Below are positions 8,050-17,594 of a stretch of 64,000 nt of DNA, piece by piece. Origin of the DNA: Streptomyces sp. R33 (lineage in GTDB: Bacteria; Actinomycetota; Actinomycetes; Streptomycetales; Streptomycetaceae); contig NZ_CP165727.1 of assembly GCF_041200175.1 (NCBI RefSeq), forward strand, positions 620,001 to 684,000. Direction: 5' to 3'. Positions within the stretch are counted from its first letter, which is position 1. Every line of letters starts with the position of its first letter. The position numbers and the translations under genes are program-made. The notes beneath the pieces are model-generated. The model was not told the origin of the DNA. It did no database searches and was given only the letters and a program-made list of their open reading frames with translations.

Positions 8050-10119
8050 CTAGCCGAGGGGCCCGTCCATGGGCTGCTCCGTCCAGATGGTCTTCCCGGT
8101 ACGGGTGAACCGGCAGCCCCAACGTTCGGTGAGCTGGGCGACGAGGAACAGGCCACGCCCGCCCTCGTCCGTGTCCCGTGCACGGCGCAGGCGCGGCTGC
8201 GTGCTGCTGGGGTCGGACACCTCGCAGACGAGCACCCGGTCGCGGATCAGCCGGAGCCTGACCGGTCCCCCTGCGTAACGGATCGCGTTCGTGACGAGCT
8301 CGCTGGCGATGAGCTCCGTCACGAAGCTCAATTCGTCCAACTGCCAGCTGGACAGCTGGCCCACCACCAGCTCACGGGCGTACGCGACGAGGGACAGGTC
8401 GGCCTCGAGTTCCCACTCGGCGACCTGGTCGGACGAGAGGGCGTGGGTGCGGGCGAGCAGCAGGGCGACGTCGTCGGAGGGCTCTTGAGGAAGCACGCTG
8501 TCGAAGACGCTCTGGCCGATCTCGCCCAGGGGCCGGCTCGAGTTCGCGCCGGCGAGCGCACTCCTCAGCCTGCCCATTCCTTCCTCGATGTCGCCGCCGC
8601 GGCTCCCGACGAGTCCGTCCGTGAAGAACGCGAGCATGCTGCCGGGCCGTACACCGAACTCCGTGACCTCGAAGGGCATTCCGCCGACTCCCAGAGGCGG
8701 TCCCGGCACCAAGCCTACGAAGACCGGCTCCTCACCAGGCGACACCATGGCCGGCGGCGGATGTCCCGCCGTGGCAGCGACACACCCCCTTGTCACCGGA
8801 TCGTAGACGGCGTACAGGCACGTCGCTCCGAGCACAGCCGTCTCGGAGCGGGAGGCGCCGGTCATCTCCTCGCCGGAGAGACCGAGCACCAGGTCGTCCA
8901 GGTGCGTGAGGAGCTCACCCGGATCCAGATCGAGGTCGGCGAGGGTCTGCACCGCGGTCCGCAGCCGCGCCATGGCCGCGGTGGCATCGAGGCCATGGCC
9001 GACTACGTCCCCGACGACGAACGCCACGCGCAACGACGGCAGGGGGATCACGTCGAACCAGTCCCCGCCCACTCCCAGGCCGCCGCCCGCCGGCTGGTAG
9101 ACGCCCGCCGTCTCCGCGGCGGCGGAGTCCAGGGCCGAGCGAGGCAGCAGGCTTCGCTGCAGGGCGACCGCCGACAGGTGCTCCTTGGTGTAGCGGCGCG
9201 CGTTGTCCACGCCGAGCGCGGCCCTGGAGACGACGTCCTGCAGCAGGGCGGCGTCCTCGTCGCCGAACGCGGAAGGCAACTGGCTGCGCCAGACCGTAAC
9301 GCAGCCGAGGATCAGACCTCGCGCGTAGAGCGGTACCGCGATGGAGGAGTGAGCCCCGCTCGGGACGAACAGCGCCAGGCTCTCCGGATCCACGCCGAGC
9401 TCGGCGTGCAGGATGGCGACGTCCGGCACCACCACGGGAAGCCCCTTCATGAGGGGACGCATCAACGTACCGTCCGTTACAGGGGGAAGCGCTTCCCCCA
9501 CCGCCAGGAGGTCCTCGGCGGATATCTCCGGGCTCTGCGCGGCAGCGGTCCGGCGCAGGCGCACGTCGCCGCTGGTGTCAAGGTGCGGGGGCTCGTCGCC
9601 CACCAGCACCTGCTCGGCTATGTCCACGGTCGCCAGGTCGGCGAAATCAGGCACGAGCAGATTCACGAGGGTCTGGGCCATCTCGATCACGTCCAGCGAG
9701 GCGCCGATGCCCTCGGCGGCGGCGTGGGACAGCCCCGTCCGGCGTCGCCCCGCATCTCGCTCGGCTGCCTGCGCCGCAGTTTGCGCCGGCGTCACCAGGA
9801 CGAGCCACTGCGCGTCAGCGCCGAGATCGCCTGGGCTGCGAGCTGCAAGCCGGACAACGGTGCAGGTCAGGGCGACCTTTTGGCCCGCATGATCACCATC
9901 CGGAATGGTCACCAGGCGCCCGGCCGGTCCCCCGTCCGTTCCGGCTCGCGGCACCAGCCCCAGAAGGGGCGCACAGGTCTGACCCGGCGAGCAGTCGAGC
10001 AGCGTCACAGCCCCTTGAGAACAGGCGACGACCACGCCTGCGTCGTCCAGTACGACCGCTGCCGTTTCGCTGACGGGCACCGAGGCCGGCCTCGGGCCAC
10101 GATGCTCGGGTTCACGCAT
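8050..10119 (-). CDS. PAS/GAF-SpoIIE phosphatase with RsbW-like ATPase domain
   Basis: The 689-residue protein combines an N-terminal PAS-like sensor (about 1-110), a GAF domain (about 140-310), a SpoIIE-type PP2C phosphatase and a C-terminal HATPase domain. In the phosphatase, metal-binding GGDWFDV and GDVVGHG lie around residues 360-385, followed by FFTDGLV and the DDVALLLAR end motif. The HATPase domain shows ELVTNAIRYAGG as N-box and DEGGRGLFLV. This architecture is common in streptomycetes, where such proteins dephosphorylate anti-sigma-factor antagonists and can also act as kinases on partners. The ATG at 10119 follows GGAGG. No signal peptide or membrane helix is visible. No partner gene is nearby. 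Confidence 0.88.
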   Translation of the reverse strand: MREPEHRGPRPASVPVSETAAVVLDDAGVVVACSQGAVTLLDCSPGQTCAPLLGLVPRAGTDGGPAGRLVTIPDGDHAGQKVALTCTVVRLAARSPGDLGADAQWLVLVTPAQTAAQAAERDAGRRRTGLSHAAAEGIGASLDVIEMAQTLVNLLVPDFADLATVDIAEQVLVGDEPPHLDTSGDVRLRRTAAAQSPEISAEDLLAVGEALPPVTDGTLMRPLMKGLPVVVPDVAILHAELGVDPESLALFVPSGAHSSIAVPLYARGLILGCVTVWRSQLPSAFGDEDAALLQDVVSRAALGVDNARRYTKEHLSAVALQRSLLPRSALDSAAAETAGVYQPAGGGLGVGGDWFDVIPLPSLRVAFVVGDVVGHGLDATAAMARLRTAVQTLADLDLDPGELLTHLDDLVLGLSGEEMTGASRSETAVLGATCLYAVYDPVTRGCVAATAGHPPPAMVSPGEEPVFVGLVPGPPLGVGGMPFEVTEFGVRPGSMLAFFTDGLVGSRGGDIEEGMGRLRSALAGANSSRPLGEIGQSVFDSVLPQEPSDDVALLLARTHALSSDQVAEWELEADLSLVAYARELVVGQLSSWQLDELSFVTELIASELVTNAIRYAGGPVRLRLIRDRVLVCEVSDPSSTQPRLRRARDTDEGGRGLFLVAQLTERWGCRFTRTGKTIWTEQPMDGPLG

Positions 10120-10195
10120 GTCGCCTCCACGCACCGTGACCTTCAGTATCTTCCCCGAGCAGAGGCCCGGCGACCCGGGTCCTCGTCCGGGGACC

Positions 10196-10770
10196 CGTGG
10201 CCCTGCCCGGGAGCTGGAGGGGGTGGGCCGCACGGCCGAGGCCCTGGAGTGGGCCGAACGCGGGATACGGGAGGCCGAGTCCGACTGGGGGCCGGATGAC
10301 GAGCTGGTCGCCTTCGTCTGCGACCGGTACGCGCGGGCCGGCCGCCTGGCCGATGCGGTGACGGTCCGCAGGGATGCGCTGCGGGCCCGTCCGTCCCTGG
10401 CCGCCTACCGGCATCTTCGTACCGCGGCCCGCACGGCCGGAACCTGGGAGGGCACCGAGCGCGCGGCCGCCCTGGAGGCACTGAGGGCCTCCGACCAGCC
10501 GATGAAGGACCGCTGGTACGGCGGCTCGGTGCTGGTGGACGCGCTCATGGACGATGCCGACCTCGAGGCCGCCTGGCATGCCGCCGCCGACGGATACGCG
10601 GACCGGCATCAGTGGCTGGCCCTGGCCGACCGGATCCGGGACGGGCAACCGGCCGACGCGCTGACCGTCTACCTGCGCTGGATCGAGCCACTGCGCAAGG
10701 AAACCGGTGATCCCACGTACGAACGCATGACGGAACTGCTGCTCACCGCTCGGCTCCGGGCGGCGGCGGG
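10196..10770 (+). pseudogene. Fragment of a SWIM zinc-finger/TPR-like protein
   Basis: From about 10205 the frame resembles the C-terminal helical-repeat part of Streptomyces SWIM zinc-finger proteins: ALEWAERGIREAE, DRYARAGRLADAVTVRRD, SVLVDALMDDADLEAAW and LADRIRDGQPADALTVYLRWIE. The SWIM motif itself (CxCx-n-CxH) and the N-terminal half are absent, and homology stops near 10765, before the usual basic C-terminus. There is no ribosome site, and the start region overlaps the promoter of the SpoIIE-type gene. It is best read as a relic cut at both ends. Confidence 0.55.
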
Positions 10771-10901
10771 TCCGGTACGTCATGGTTGTGTCACCGGAGC
10801 GGCACAGCGCTGTACCCGCGGGAACTCCTGCCGGGCGCTTCGCCGTGTCCCTCGGCGTGCGGGCCGGCGCGGGACCGGTGGCGATCCTTGGGAGGTTCCC
10901 C

Positions 10902-11579
10902 ATGCAGTACACAGCAGGTGTCCGACGGGCCGCGGCCGCGCTGGTGGTCGCAGCGACGGCCACCGCCCTGATGACGGGCTGCACGCCGTCCGGCGAGGCC
11001 GAGGCGGCCGACGGGCCTACGCAGTCCGTGCAGTCACCGGCTCCCGGGGCCGCCTCGGGCGGCAGCAGTTCCGGCGGCACCGGTTCGGCGAAGCCCGCCG
11101 TCTCGGTCTCCCCCACCGCGTCCGGTGGTAAGGCAAAGCCCTGCGCAATCGACGATGTGAAGGTCACGGAAGCCCGCCAGGCTGCCGTCCGGCCGCCGGG
11201 TACGGGAACCGGCGCCGCCGCCGTCGCCGTCACCAACGTCTCGAAGAGCGCCTGCACGCTGAAGGGATTCCCCACCGTCGCGGGTGCGGGCAACGGGTCC
11301 CCCGACAAGAACACACCGCTCGCCACGACCCACAGCGGCTCGGCGGCCACGGTGTCCCTGGCCCCGGGTGCCCGCGCCTGGACCAAGCTCACCTTCGTCA
11401 ACGTGCAGGGCGAGGCCGACGGGTACTGCGAGTCCGGCGCGACGCCCGCCTCGTACCCCACGCTCGTCGTCGGGGTCCCGGGCGCGGGCGCGCACCAGAC
11501 CGGCCTCGACGACGGAGTCTTCGCCCTGTGCGACAACAAGGCCACGGTCACGGCCTATTCGACGACGAAACCCTCGTGA
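10902..11579 (+). CDS. DUF4232 lipoprotein
   Basis: The ATG at 10902 follows a GGGAGG site. The 225-residue product has a lipoprotein signal peptide with lipobox LMTGC (cysteine near residue 27), a serine/glycine/proline-rich spacer, and a DUF4232 domain starting at KPCAIDDVKV. The domain has the usual paired cysteines (CAI, SACTL, YCESG, ALCDN). It should be anchored to the outer face of the membrane. DUF4232 proteins are abundant in actinomycetes and have no known activity. Context gives no clue: a fragment upstream and a long gene-poor stretch downstream. Confidence 0.82.
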   Translation: MQYTAGVRRAAAALVVAATATALMTGCTPSGEAEAADGPTQSVQSPAPGAASGGSSSGGTGSAKPAVSVSPTASGGKAKPCAIDDVKVTEARQAAVRPPGTGTGAAAVAVTNVSKSACTLKGFPTVAGAGNGSPDKNTPLATTHSGSAATVSLAPGARAWTKLTFVNVQGEADGYCESGATPASYPTLVVGVPGAGAHQTGLDDGVFALCDNKATVTAYSTTKPS

Positions 11580-12363
11580 TGCCATGACCGCGCCTCCCAT
11601 GACGGGCTTATCGGTGACGGGGTAGACCTCGACGATGCCGGCGAACACGCCGGTGTAGGCGTCCGCACGCATGCCTGTGCGGGGATCTCCGGAGGACCGA
11701 GTCCCGTTGCCGGGTCGGTGGCCACCAGGCTGAGCCCGTCATGGGACAGGAGGGGGGCGAGGACCCGGGAGATCCCGGCGCCTACCAGGCCGGGCCCCGT
11801 GTTCTGGCTCGCGGCGGCATACAGATCATGCGCCAGCCGTCCCGCAGCCAAGAACGTGAGTGGCACAAGATCCCACTATGACGGCGAGGCCGCTTATCGT
11901 ACGCATGTGCGATTACGGTCCCGGCTCCGGGATGGCCGTTCGTGGCGCAACCCCGGATTTCGGGAGGTCCGCCGAGCTACGGAACGGCGGCCGCGGCACG
12001 GCCCCGCTCCGTACGTGGACCCCGGGGGCTGATGGCCCTCGGAACCGGGTGGCATGGCCGGGCGGCTGCAGGCGGTGGCGGGACAGCCCCATGACACGTC
12101 GACTCACCGCGGCGACGGCCGACGGCCGCCGCGCCGCCGGTATGCATCCGGGCGAGGCAGCACCGGCCGTCCGCTCTTCTATCAAGATCGACTCTTGGCG
12201 TCAAGCCACGTACTCAAGGGGCATGACGCACGCTCCCAGGCAGGGTTTATTTGAAGTACGCCCCCACGGGAAAGCACCGGAGAAACAACAGGCCCAGGAA
12301 TTTCCCCGGCCTATTCTGCGGGGCGGCTCACCAAACCTTATTCATGCCGAATGGAGATTTCCC
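11580..12363. other. 784-bp stretch without a convincing gene
   Basis: No open frame here has both homology and coding character. On the minus strand a fragment near 11700-11866 (HDGLSLVATDPATGLG) faintly resembles the N-terminal part of some LuxR-type regulators. A second frame near 11590-11670 gives AYTGVFAGIVEVYPVTDKPV, which was not recognised. Both may be scraps of one broken gene. The last 150 bases are less GC-rich (around TTTATTTGAAGTAC at 12246-12259) and probably hold the promoter of the secreted-protein gene at 12364. Confidence 0.4.
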
Positions 12364-12789
12364 ATGTTCGAGCGTTTCCCGACCCGTCGTATCGTTCTGG
12401 CCGGAGCTTCCCTGGCACTGGTCGGCGGCGGCATCGCCCTCCCCGCGACCGCCATGGCCGCGCCCACCGCCGCCCCGCAGCAGGCCGTCAACCTCCTCCA
12501 GGACGACAGCGCCGACGGCATCGGTACCGGCGGCGACGCCAACGCCGAGAACACCACGGTCGGCGGCGAGGCCACGGGCGGCAACGCCAGCACCGGCGTC
12601 GGCAACTGCGAGGGCGGGTGCGAGGTCACCACCGGCAACGCCACCGGCGGTGACGCCAGCGCCGACGCCATCAACACCGGCGACGCCACCGCCGTCGGCG
12701 GCAACGGCACCGGCACGGGCGGCCAGGTGAACAAGCAGACCATCACGGACCAGCTCAAGGACGAACTCAAGGCCAAGCTCGGCAAGTGA
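12364..12789 (+). CDS. Secreted Gly/Asn/Thr/Ala-repeat protein
   Basis: The 141-residue product starts at an ATG eight bases after GGAG. Residues 1-32 form a signal peptide with a twin arginine (TRRIVLAG) and a cleavage site after ATAMA; export by Tat or Sec is possible. The mature part is a run of short degenerate repeats of the type GG(D/E/N)A(T/S/N), for example TGGDANAENT, VGGEATGGNAS and TGGDASADAI. A single CEGGC loop sits in the middle, and a charged tail KDELKAKLGK ends the chain. Regular spacing of glycine and small polar residues suggests a stacked beta structure or a surface polymer subunit. I do not recognise a named family. Confidence 0.7.
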   Translation: MFERFPTRRIVLAGASLALVGGGIALPATAMAAPTAAPQQAVNLLQDDSADGIGTGGDANAENTTVGGEATGGNASTGVGNCEGGCEVTTGNATGGDASADAINTGDATAVGGNGTGTGGQVNKQTITDQLKDELKAKLGK

Positions 12790-12903
12790 GACCCCACAAC
12801 CCCACAGCCCCCGGGGAACACTCCCCGGGAGCCGCCCGACACAGCAGACGCCGGAGAGGCCCACCACCTCTCCGGCGCCCGCACGCCCTGCACGGCGCCA
12901 CTC

Positions 12904-13687
12904 GTGACCACCGGTGCCACCTTCAACGACCCGACCGACCCGGCCCGGCAGGAAGCGGTGTTCACGCACATCTCCCGCCTGATCGACGGCGCCGTACCCG
13001 GGTCGAGCATCAAGGTTTCGATGTACGTCCTCGGATCGGATTGGCTCGCGGGGCGGCTGAGTGCGGCGCACCTGCGCGGGGTGAACGTCGAGGTGATCCT
13101 GGACAGCGAGAGCCTCAAGCATCATGCGGGCAGGCCGGGAAGGCGAAGGCGTACTCCTTCCCCCGGTCCGGCTCGGACGTCGTCCTCAACAACACGGTGG
13201 ACGATCCCGTCAGCGGCCAGCCGGTATGCCACGGAAACTCGGCGGGCTACTACGGCACGGCTGACGGCCGCACGGTGATCCGGATCGCCATGCACCAGAT
13301 CACTCGCGCCGAGGTGACCGAGGAGCTGTGGGAGCTCGACGAAGCGGGCTGCTACGTCGAAATCGTGTACCGCAAGCTCGACAACAGCGGCACCGCAATC
13401 GCCGACCAGCTCGCCAAGCCGACCGAGTTCGGCGGGATCACACGTCACAAGCTGGACGACGACGCGCAAGGCCGTACGGCGACGCACTCCAAGTACCTGC
13501 TGATCGAGCGGACTTACAAGGGCCTCCCCGACCAGAAGATCGTCTTCACCGGCAGCCACCCCTGCACGGTGAGCGGGCTCGTCAGCAACGACGAGGCGCT
13601 GCTCAAATACCAGGACCGGCGGTGCACGACGCCTACCGGGAGAACTTCCGTGCTCAGCGCACCGTCGCTGACGGCCAGAACGCTTAG
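12904..13687 (+). pseudogene. Phospholipase-D-like protein, decayed
   Basis: A GTG at 12904 opens the PLD-like start (ATFNDPTDPARQEAVFTHIS, then SSIKVSMYVL and GVNVEVILDS). Near 13125 the frame changes and the text jumps to GKAKAYSFPRSGSDVVLN. The intervening part, which in relatives holds the first HxKxxxxD motif, is missing. The second motif region survives as HSKYLLIE followed by KIVFTGSH. A further one-base loss near 13610 moves the ending (VHDAYRENFRAQRTVADGQNA, stop at 13687) to a third frame. No signal peptide remains. A secreted phospholipase/nuclease-like ancestor is likely, but the gene is dead. Confidence 0.75.
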
Positions 13688-13702
13688 CAGTGCAGCAGCA
13701 GT

Positions 13703-13751
13703 GCAGCAGTGCGGGCCGCCACCCGGCGAGGGTGGCGGCCTGCACTGCTGC
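13703..13751. terminator. Long bidirectional terminator hairpin
   Basis: Bases 13703-13724 pair with 13730-13751 (22-bp stem with one G-U pair) around a GGCGA loop. It lies between the convergent phospholipase-D-like remnant and the antiporter gene and can serve both strands. There is no T-run, as is usual in this group of bacteria. Confidence 0.75.
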
Positions 13752-13809
13752 GCCGGTCAGTGGCTCCTGCCACAGGGTCCGAGTACCGTGTCGGCTCGGG
13801 CCGGCCCCT

Positions 13810-15135
13810 CTAGACGCTCGTGCGTACCGCTGCGGCCGTGCGCTCGGATGCCTCGAGTTTCTCGGGTGCTCCGGGTGCCTCGGATGCCTCGGATGCCTCG
13901 GGATTTTCGGGCGTCTCGGTCAGGTTGTTGCGCGACGGCTTGCCGAGGAGCCAGCTCAGCAGCGGACCGGCCATCGCGGTCGTGACCACGGCCATGACGA
14001 CCATGAGCGAGTAGAGCCCCTTGTCGAGGAAGCCCAGTTGCAGGCCCACGTTGAGGACGATGAGCTCGGTCAGGCCCCGGGTGTTCATCAGCGTGGCGAG
14101 GGCAGCGGACTGCCGTACCGGCATCCGGTTCAGCCGGGCGGCCGTGAACGCGCCGATGAACTTGCCGCCGACGGCCACCAGGAGGATCAGCGCCAGAGCG
14201 CCCAGCCCGTCCATGTTGAGCCCCGACAGATCGACCTTGAGGCCGGCGACGAGGAAGAACACCGGCAGCAGCAGCGTGCCGTTCATCTCCCCCAGGCGCT
14301 CGTGCACCTTCGACCGGAGCTGCTCGGTGCCGGTGCGCGGGAGGATCACGCCGAAGAGGAACGCGCCGAAGATGTAGTGCAGACCCACCCACTCGGTGGC
14401 AGCGGCGGACAGCAGCAGGCCCGCGATGATGCACCCGAACACGGTCGGGGTGAGCCGCAGCGCGGGCCGGCGGGCGACGTAGCGCTGCAGCAGCGGGCGC
14501 AGGACGAAGAGCATGCCGAGCAGGTAGGGGATCGCGAGCAGGATGCGCCACTGGTCGCCGTCTGCGGAGCCGCTGATGGCGACCACGGCGGCGAGGACCG
14601 ACCATGCCAGGACGTCGTCGATGGAGGCGCAGGCCAGGGCCACCACGCCCAGCGGGGTGCGTGTCATGTTCCGGTCGGTGAGGATGCGGGCCAGTACCGG
14701 GAACGCGGTGATCGACATGGCGATGCCCATGAACAGCATGAACGCCGTCTGGTTGTCGGTGCCGTAGTCGTTCATCAAGTAGAGGGCCAGGACCGTACCG
14801 AGGCCGAAGGGCACCACGATGGAGCTGAACGAGATTCCGACGGCAAGGCTTCCGCTGCCGCGTATCAGCTTGGCGTCCCACTCGAGGCCGACGATGAACA
14901 TGAAGACCGCGACTCCGACCGCGGCCAGCGCGCTGAGCAGTGGCCGGATGGACACGGGGAAGAGGGCGTCGGAGATGGCGCCGTGGAACAGGGTGGGTCC
15001 CAGCGCGATGCCGGCGAGGACCTCACCGATCACCGCCGGCTGTCCGAGCCGCCGGGCCAACGCGCCGAGTACGCGTGCCAGGATCACGATGGCGGCGAGG
15101 CCGAGGAGGAGTGAGGTGGTCTGATGGGTGTTCAT
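13810..15135 (-). CDS. CPA2-family cation/proton antiporter
   Basis: The 441-residue membrane protein has about twelve hydrophobic helices and the monovalent cation:proton antiporter-2 pattern. Visible are GQPAVIGEVLAGIALGP in helix 2 region, MFIVGLEWD, AMSITAFPVLARIL, and the paired aspartates ASIDDVLAW that line the ion path. It probably exchanges Na or K for protons across the cytoplasmic membrane. The last 40 residues are a low-complexity Glu/Ala/Pro/Ser tail (repeats such as EASEASEAPGAPE) encoded by nine-base repeats. No regulatory RCK domain is fused. A strong terminator follows. Confidence 0.87.
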   Translation of the reverse strand: MNTHQTTSLLLGLAAIVILARVLGALARRLGQPAVIGEVLAGIALGPTLFHGAISDALFPVSIRPLLSALAAVGVAVFMFIVGLEWDAKLIRGSGSLAVGISFSSIVVPFGLGTVLALYLMNDYGTDNQTAFMLFMGIAMSITAFPVLARILTDRNMTRTPLGVVALACASIDDVLAWSVLAAVVAISGSADGDQWRILLAIPYLLGMLFVLRPLLQRYVARRPALRLTPTVFGCIIAGLLLSAAATEWVGLHYIFGAFLFGVILPRTGTEQLRSKVHERLGEMNGTLLLPVFFLVAGLKVDLSGLNMDGLGALALILLVAVGGKFIGAFTAARLNRMPVRQSAALATLMNTRGLTELIVLNVGLQLGFLDKGLYSLMVVMAVVTTAMAGPLLSWLLGKPSRNNLTETPENPEASEASEAPGAPEKLEASERTAAAVRTSV

Positions 15136-15339
15136 ACGGTCCGTCTCCGTAAGGCGGGCTGTCCTTCGACCCGTTGGGGCAGCGTGTGCGGGTAGTCAGG
15201 TGCCCGGCGAGGGCCTGGTGCGGTCACCGGGTGGTGGGGGGTACGTGAACCGGGTTGCGGTTCACGGGGCTTCTCAGAAACTGTGCGCCTTCCACGAAGA
15301 GCCACGCTGCACTGCCACCGGAGGATGACTCGAGGATCC

Positions 15340-15600
15340 CTGGCTTTGCCGGGGCGAGGGTGGGGTGGCAGCGGCGGCGGGCCTGGATGCAGGTCTTCTC
15401 GTCCGCGCTGATCACGTACTCATCATCGCCGAGCTGTTCGCCCTGCCAGGTGGGCGTAGAGGTCCATCACCCAGGTGGCCGTCAGCCGGAAGCCGGGGCC
15501 GGGCCGGGCCGGGGATGGTGATGGTGATGGTGATGAGCGGCGCACGGCGTCCGCATGCAGCCCCGTCTCCCGGGCGATGACCGGTGCAAGAAGGCCACTT
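15340..15600 (-). mobile_element. IS630-family transposase remnant
   Basis: The minus strand contains an internal transposase scrap. FRLTATWVMDLYAH is followed, after a one-base shift, by WQGEQLGDDEYVISADEKT and CIQARRRCHPTLAP. ISADEKT-x-IQAR is the core around the second catalytic acidic residue of IS630-type DDE transposases. The N-terminal helix-turn-helix region and the C-terminal third acidic residue are absent, and no terminal inverted repeats were found. Simple (ATGGTG)n repeats lie within the upstream part. It is an inactive relic but shows past insertion in this region. The surrounding 15136-15804 stretch holds no other recognisable gene. Confidence 0.7.
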
Positions 15601-15804
15601 GGACGGGGAAAACGCAACTTCGACATGGCCCGCAGAGGCGGCTACGTTTACCTGGTCTTCGCCGACCGCCCACGGTCGCACAGGAGTTCCTTCACGCTGA
15701 GCCACCCGCGACGGCATGAGTGGTCACGCCCCACGAATCCTCGTCCCCATGGGCAAGCCGCCGAACCGGGTCCACACCAGCCACCCCCAGCCAGGGAGAG
15801 ACAC

Positions 15805-16362
15805 TTGCCCCATCTTGCGCTGTACACATTCGGCGTCCTGAAGTCACCTCTCGCCGATCCCGCACCTCTCACGCGCGAGTTCTACGACATTGGTGAGTCC
15901 GTCTACCGGAAGATCAGTGAGCACCCCGGATACCTCGCGCGTGCTGAAGCGGCAGGCGGTGACCGGGGCATGCTCTTCGAGGCGGACTGGGGTGCATGGG
16001 GAGAGTTCGCCGTACCGACCTGGTACGGCAAGGGCCGTACGGTGGAAACCACCGCCCTGGCCGCGACGCTCTCACTCTGGACCGGCCTGCGCCCCGCCTT
16101 CGACGCCATCTACACCGGTCTGCACCGTGAGGCGCTGAACAGGCGTTACGACTGGTTCGAGAGGACAGGGCTCCCGAATTACGTGTGCTGGTGGGTCTCC
16201 GACGGCGTGATACCCACCTGGCAGGACGGGGTTTCCAGGCTGGAACACCTCCATGACCACGGCCCCGCGCCGCACGCCTTCACCTTCCACCACTCGTTCG
16301 CCCCGGAGGGAACTCCGACCAGGATCAAAGGCATCGGGCCGAAGAGCGACGAGGTTCGCTGA
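15805..16362 (+). CDS. DUF3291 domain protein
   Basis: The predicted product has 185 residues. I place the start at TTG 15805, preceded by GGGAGAG, because relatives begin with the same LPHLALYTFGVLKSPL sequence. The frame is open further upstream but with no family similarity. The DUF3291 fold is a ferredoxin-like or dimeric alpha-beta barrel type, here with many tryptophans (WGAWGEFAVPTWYGKG, VCWWVSDGVIPTW). Proteins of this family are small, cytoplasmic and of unknown activity; some sit in biosynthetic clusters. No partner gene is evident here. Confidence 0.75.
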   Translation: MPHLALYTFGVLKSPLADPAPLTREFYDIGESVYRKISEHPGYLARAEAAGGDRGMLFEADWGAWGEFAVPTWYGKGRTVETTALAATLSLWTGLRPAFDAIYTGLHREALNRRYDWFERTGLPNYVCWWVSDGVIPTWQDGVSRLEHLHDHGPAPHAFTFHHSFAPEGTPTRIKGIGPKSDEVR

Positions 16363-16441
16363 CAGGGAAGCCTGATGACGGAGCCGAGCACCAAGGCGCT
16401 GAGGATCTCTTCCGCGTGCTGTTACGGCGCTCGTTGCACGT

Positions 16442-16472
16442 CCGGCCCGGAACCCCGTGGGTTCCGGGCCGG
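16442..16472. terminator. Bidirectional terminator hairpin
   Basis: CCGGCCCGGAACCC (16442-16455) pairs perfectly with GGGTTCCGGGCCGG (16459-16472) around CGT. It sits between the convergent DUF3291 gene and the acidic secreted-protein gene. Confidence 0.8.
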
Positions 16473-16486
16473 CACTGCGGGCGGCG

Positions 16487-16960
16487 TCAGCCCTTGGCGG
16501 AGAAGATCCTCGTGAAGAGGTCTTCGTCCTCATCCTCGTCGCTTCCGGGCATCACTGCCCCGTCGGCGTGCTCGGCGTGCTCGGCGTGCTCGGAGTGCTC
16601 GGCGGGCTCGGCCGGCTCGGCGCGCTCGGCGCGCTCGAAGGCCACGGCGACAGCCTTGATGTCGCCGACCTTCTCACCCGGGCCGGCGGCTACGACCGGC
16701 TCACCGCTGCACGTGGCGTTGTCGAAGAGCAGGGCGACCATGTCGGAGTCGTTGGCAATCTCCTGGACGGCGCCGTCGGTGACCGCCAGCTCGTGACACG
16801 TGCCCTCGGTCAAGTCGCTGATCTGCGCCTGCTGGCTCTCTCCGTCCTTGAGGAAGACATAGTTGAAGGACTGACCGTCGTCGGCGAACGCCTGGGCGCC
16901 GACGGGGAGAGTGAGCGCGAGGGCTCCGGCGAGGGCGACGGCTGCGGTACGAATACGCAT
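16487..16960 (-). CDS. Small secreted protein with His/Glu repeat tail
   Basis: Starting at the ATG at 16960 the product has 157 residues. A signal peptide (MRIRTAAVALAGALALTLPV, cleavage after AQAFA) precedes a compact domain with two cysteines (GTCHEL and NATCSG) that could form one disulfide. The C-terminal 50 residues are low complexity: AERAEPAEPAEHSEHAEHAEH, then DEDEDED. Repeated histidine and glutamate suggest metal or calcium binding, but that is speculation. The domain before the tail was not recognised. An upstream in-frame codon at 17008 is less likely because it would bury the signal peptide. Confidence 0.7.
   Translation of the reverse strand: MRIRTAAVALAGALALTLPVGAQAFADDGQSFNYVFLKDGESQQAQISDLTEGTCHELAVTDGAVQEIANDSDMVALLFDNATCSGEPVVAAGPGEKVGDIKAVAVAFERAERAEPAEPAEHSEHAEHAEHADGAVMPGSDEDEDEDLFTRIFSAKG
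16567..16640. repeat. Nine-base in-frame tandem repeat
   Basis: About eight imperfect copies of GTGCTCGGC (some as GGGCTCGGC or GCGCTCGGC) run in tandem. On the minus strand they encode the (A/P)E(H/R/P) triplets in the tail of the secreted protein. The unit is a multiple of three, so length changes would not break the frame. Confidence 0.75.
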
Positions 16961-17134
16961 GGGGATTCCATTCTTCCGTGTTGTGGATGCCGGTCGGCTG
17001 ACACCCATCCGGAGCCTAGGAGTACGCCTTGCCCGAGAGCGGGACCTTGCGGTGGCACGGTCGGAGGTTCACCCGAGTTGCCCTGGCACATCCCACTTAC
17101 GGCCTCGATCTTGGTCATGGGCGAGGCTGGGCGC

Positions 17135-17400
17135 ATGGAGATCAGAAAGGGCCAGAAGGGCGATGCCATCGAGGTTGCGACGCTGCGCGCCGGAAGTTGG
17201 CGCACCGGGTTCGGGACCGGCGGCCGGCTCTTGGTGCACGCCCTGGCCTGGGCCGCCGAGGAGCACCCCGCCAGGCCGGTCTACCTGGAAGTGCTGCGCG
17301 CCAACACCCGCGCCATCGCCTTCTACGAACGGCATGGCGCCCTTCGCACCTGGTGGTGTCGGCGACCGCTCCGGATGCCGGGGGCGACTTCGAGAACGGC
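17135..17400 (+). pseudogene. GNAT acetyltransferase remnant with internal deletion
   Basis: The ATG at 17135 begins MEIRKGQKGDAIEVATLRAGSW, the usual start of a GNAT acetyltransferase. It then jumps straight to GTGGRLLVHALAWAAEEH, the acetyl-CoA-binding loop, and LEVLRANTRAIAFYERHGA, the C-terminal core. Roughly 70-80 residues between beta-1/alpha-2 and the CoA loop are missing. After FYERHGA the frame loses similarity, so the end is also damaged. It cannot fold as a full GNAT domain. Confidence 0.65.
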
Positions 17401-17594
17401 CGGGTCATCGACCGGCGGCGGCGGATCGTGGTGTGCGGCTCGTCCGATCTCGGCGGGACGGGTGGTGTGCAGTGGCGAGTGCAGCCCGTCGTCCTCAGCC
17501 GCCTTCACGGCGACACTCCGAGGGAAAGTGATGTCACACCATCATGACAGGTCAGATGATGTTTTCGTAGGAGGAACAGCACAGGGAGCCAGCC

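Noticed and set aside
15515..15545. Repeat that reads as eight histidines on the minus strand, like an affinity tag
   Set aside because: It is a simple six-base repeat inside an old transposase scrap, with no other vector sequence around it.
16567..16640. Short regular repeats resembling a CRISPR array
   Set aside because: The unit is nine bases with no spacers and lies inside a coding frame.
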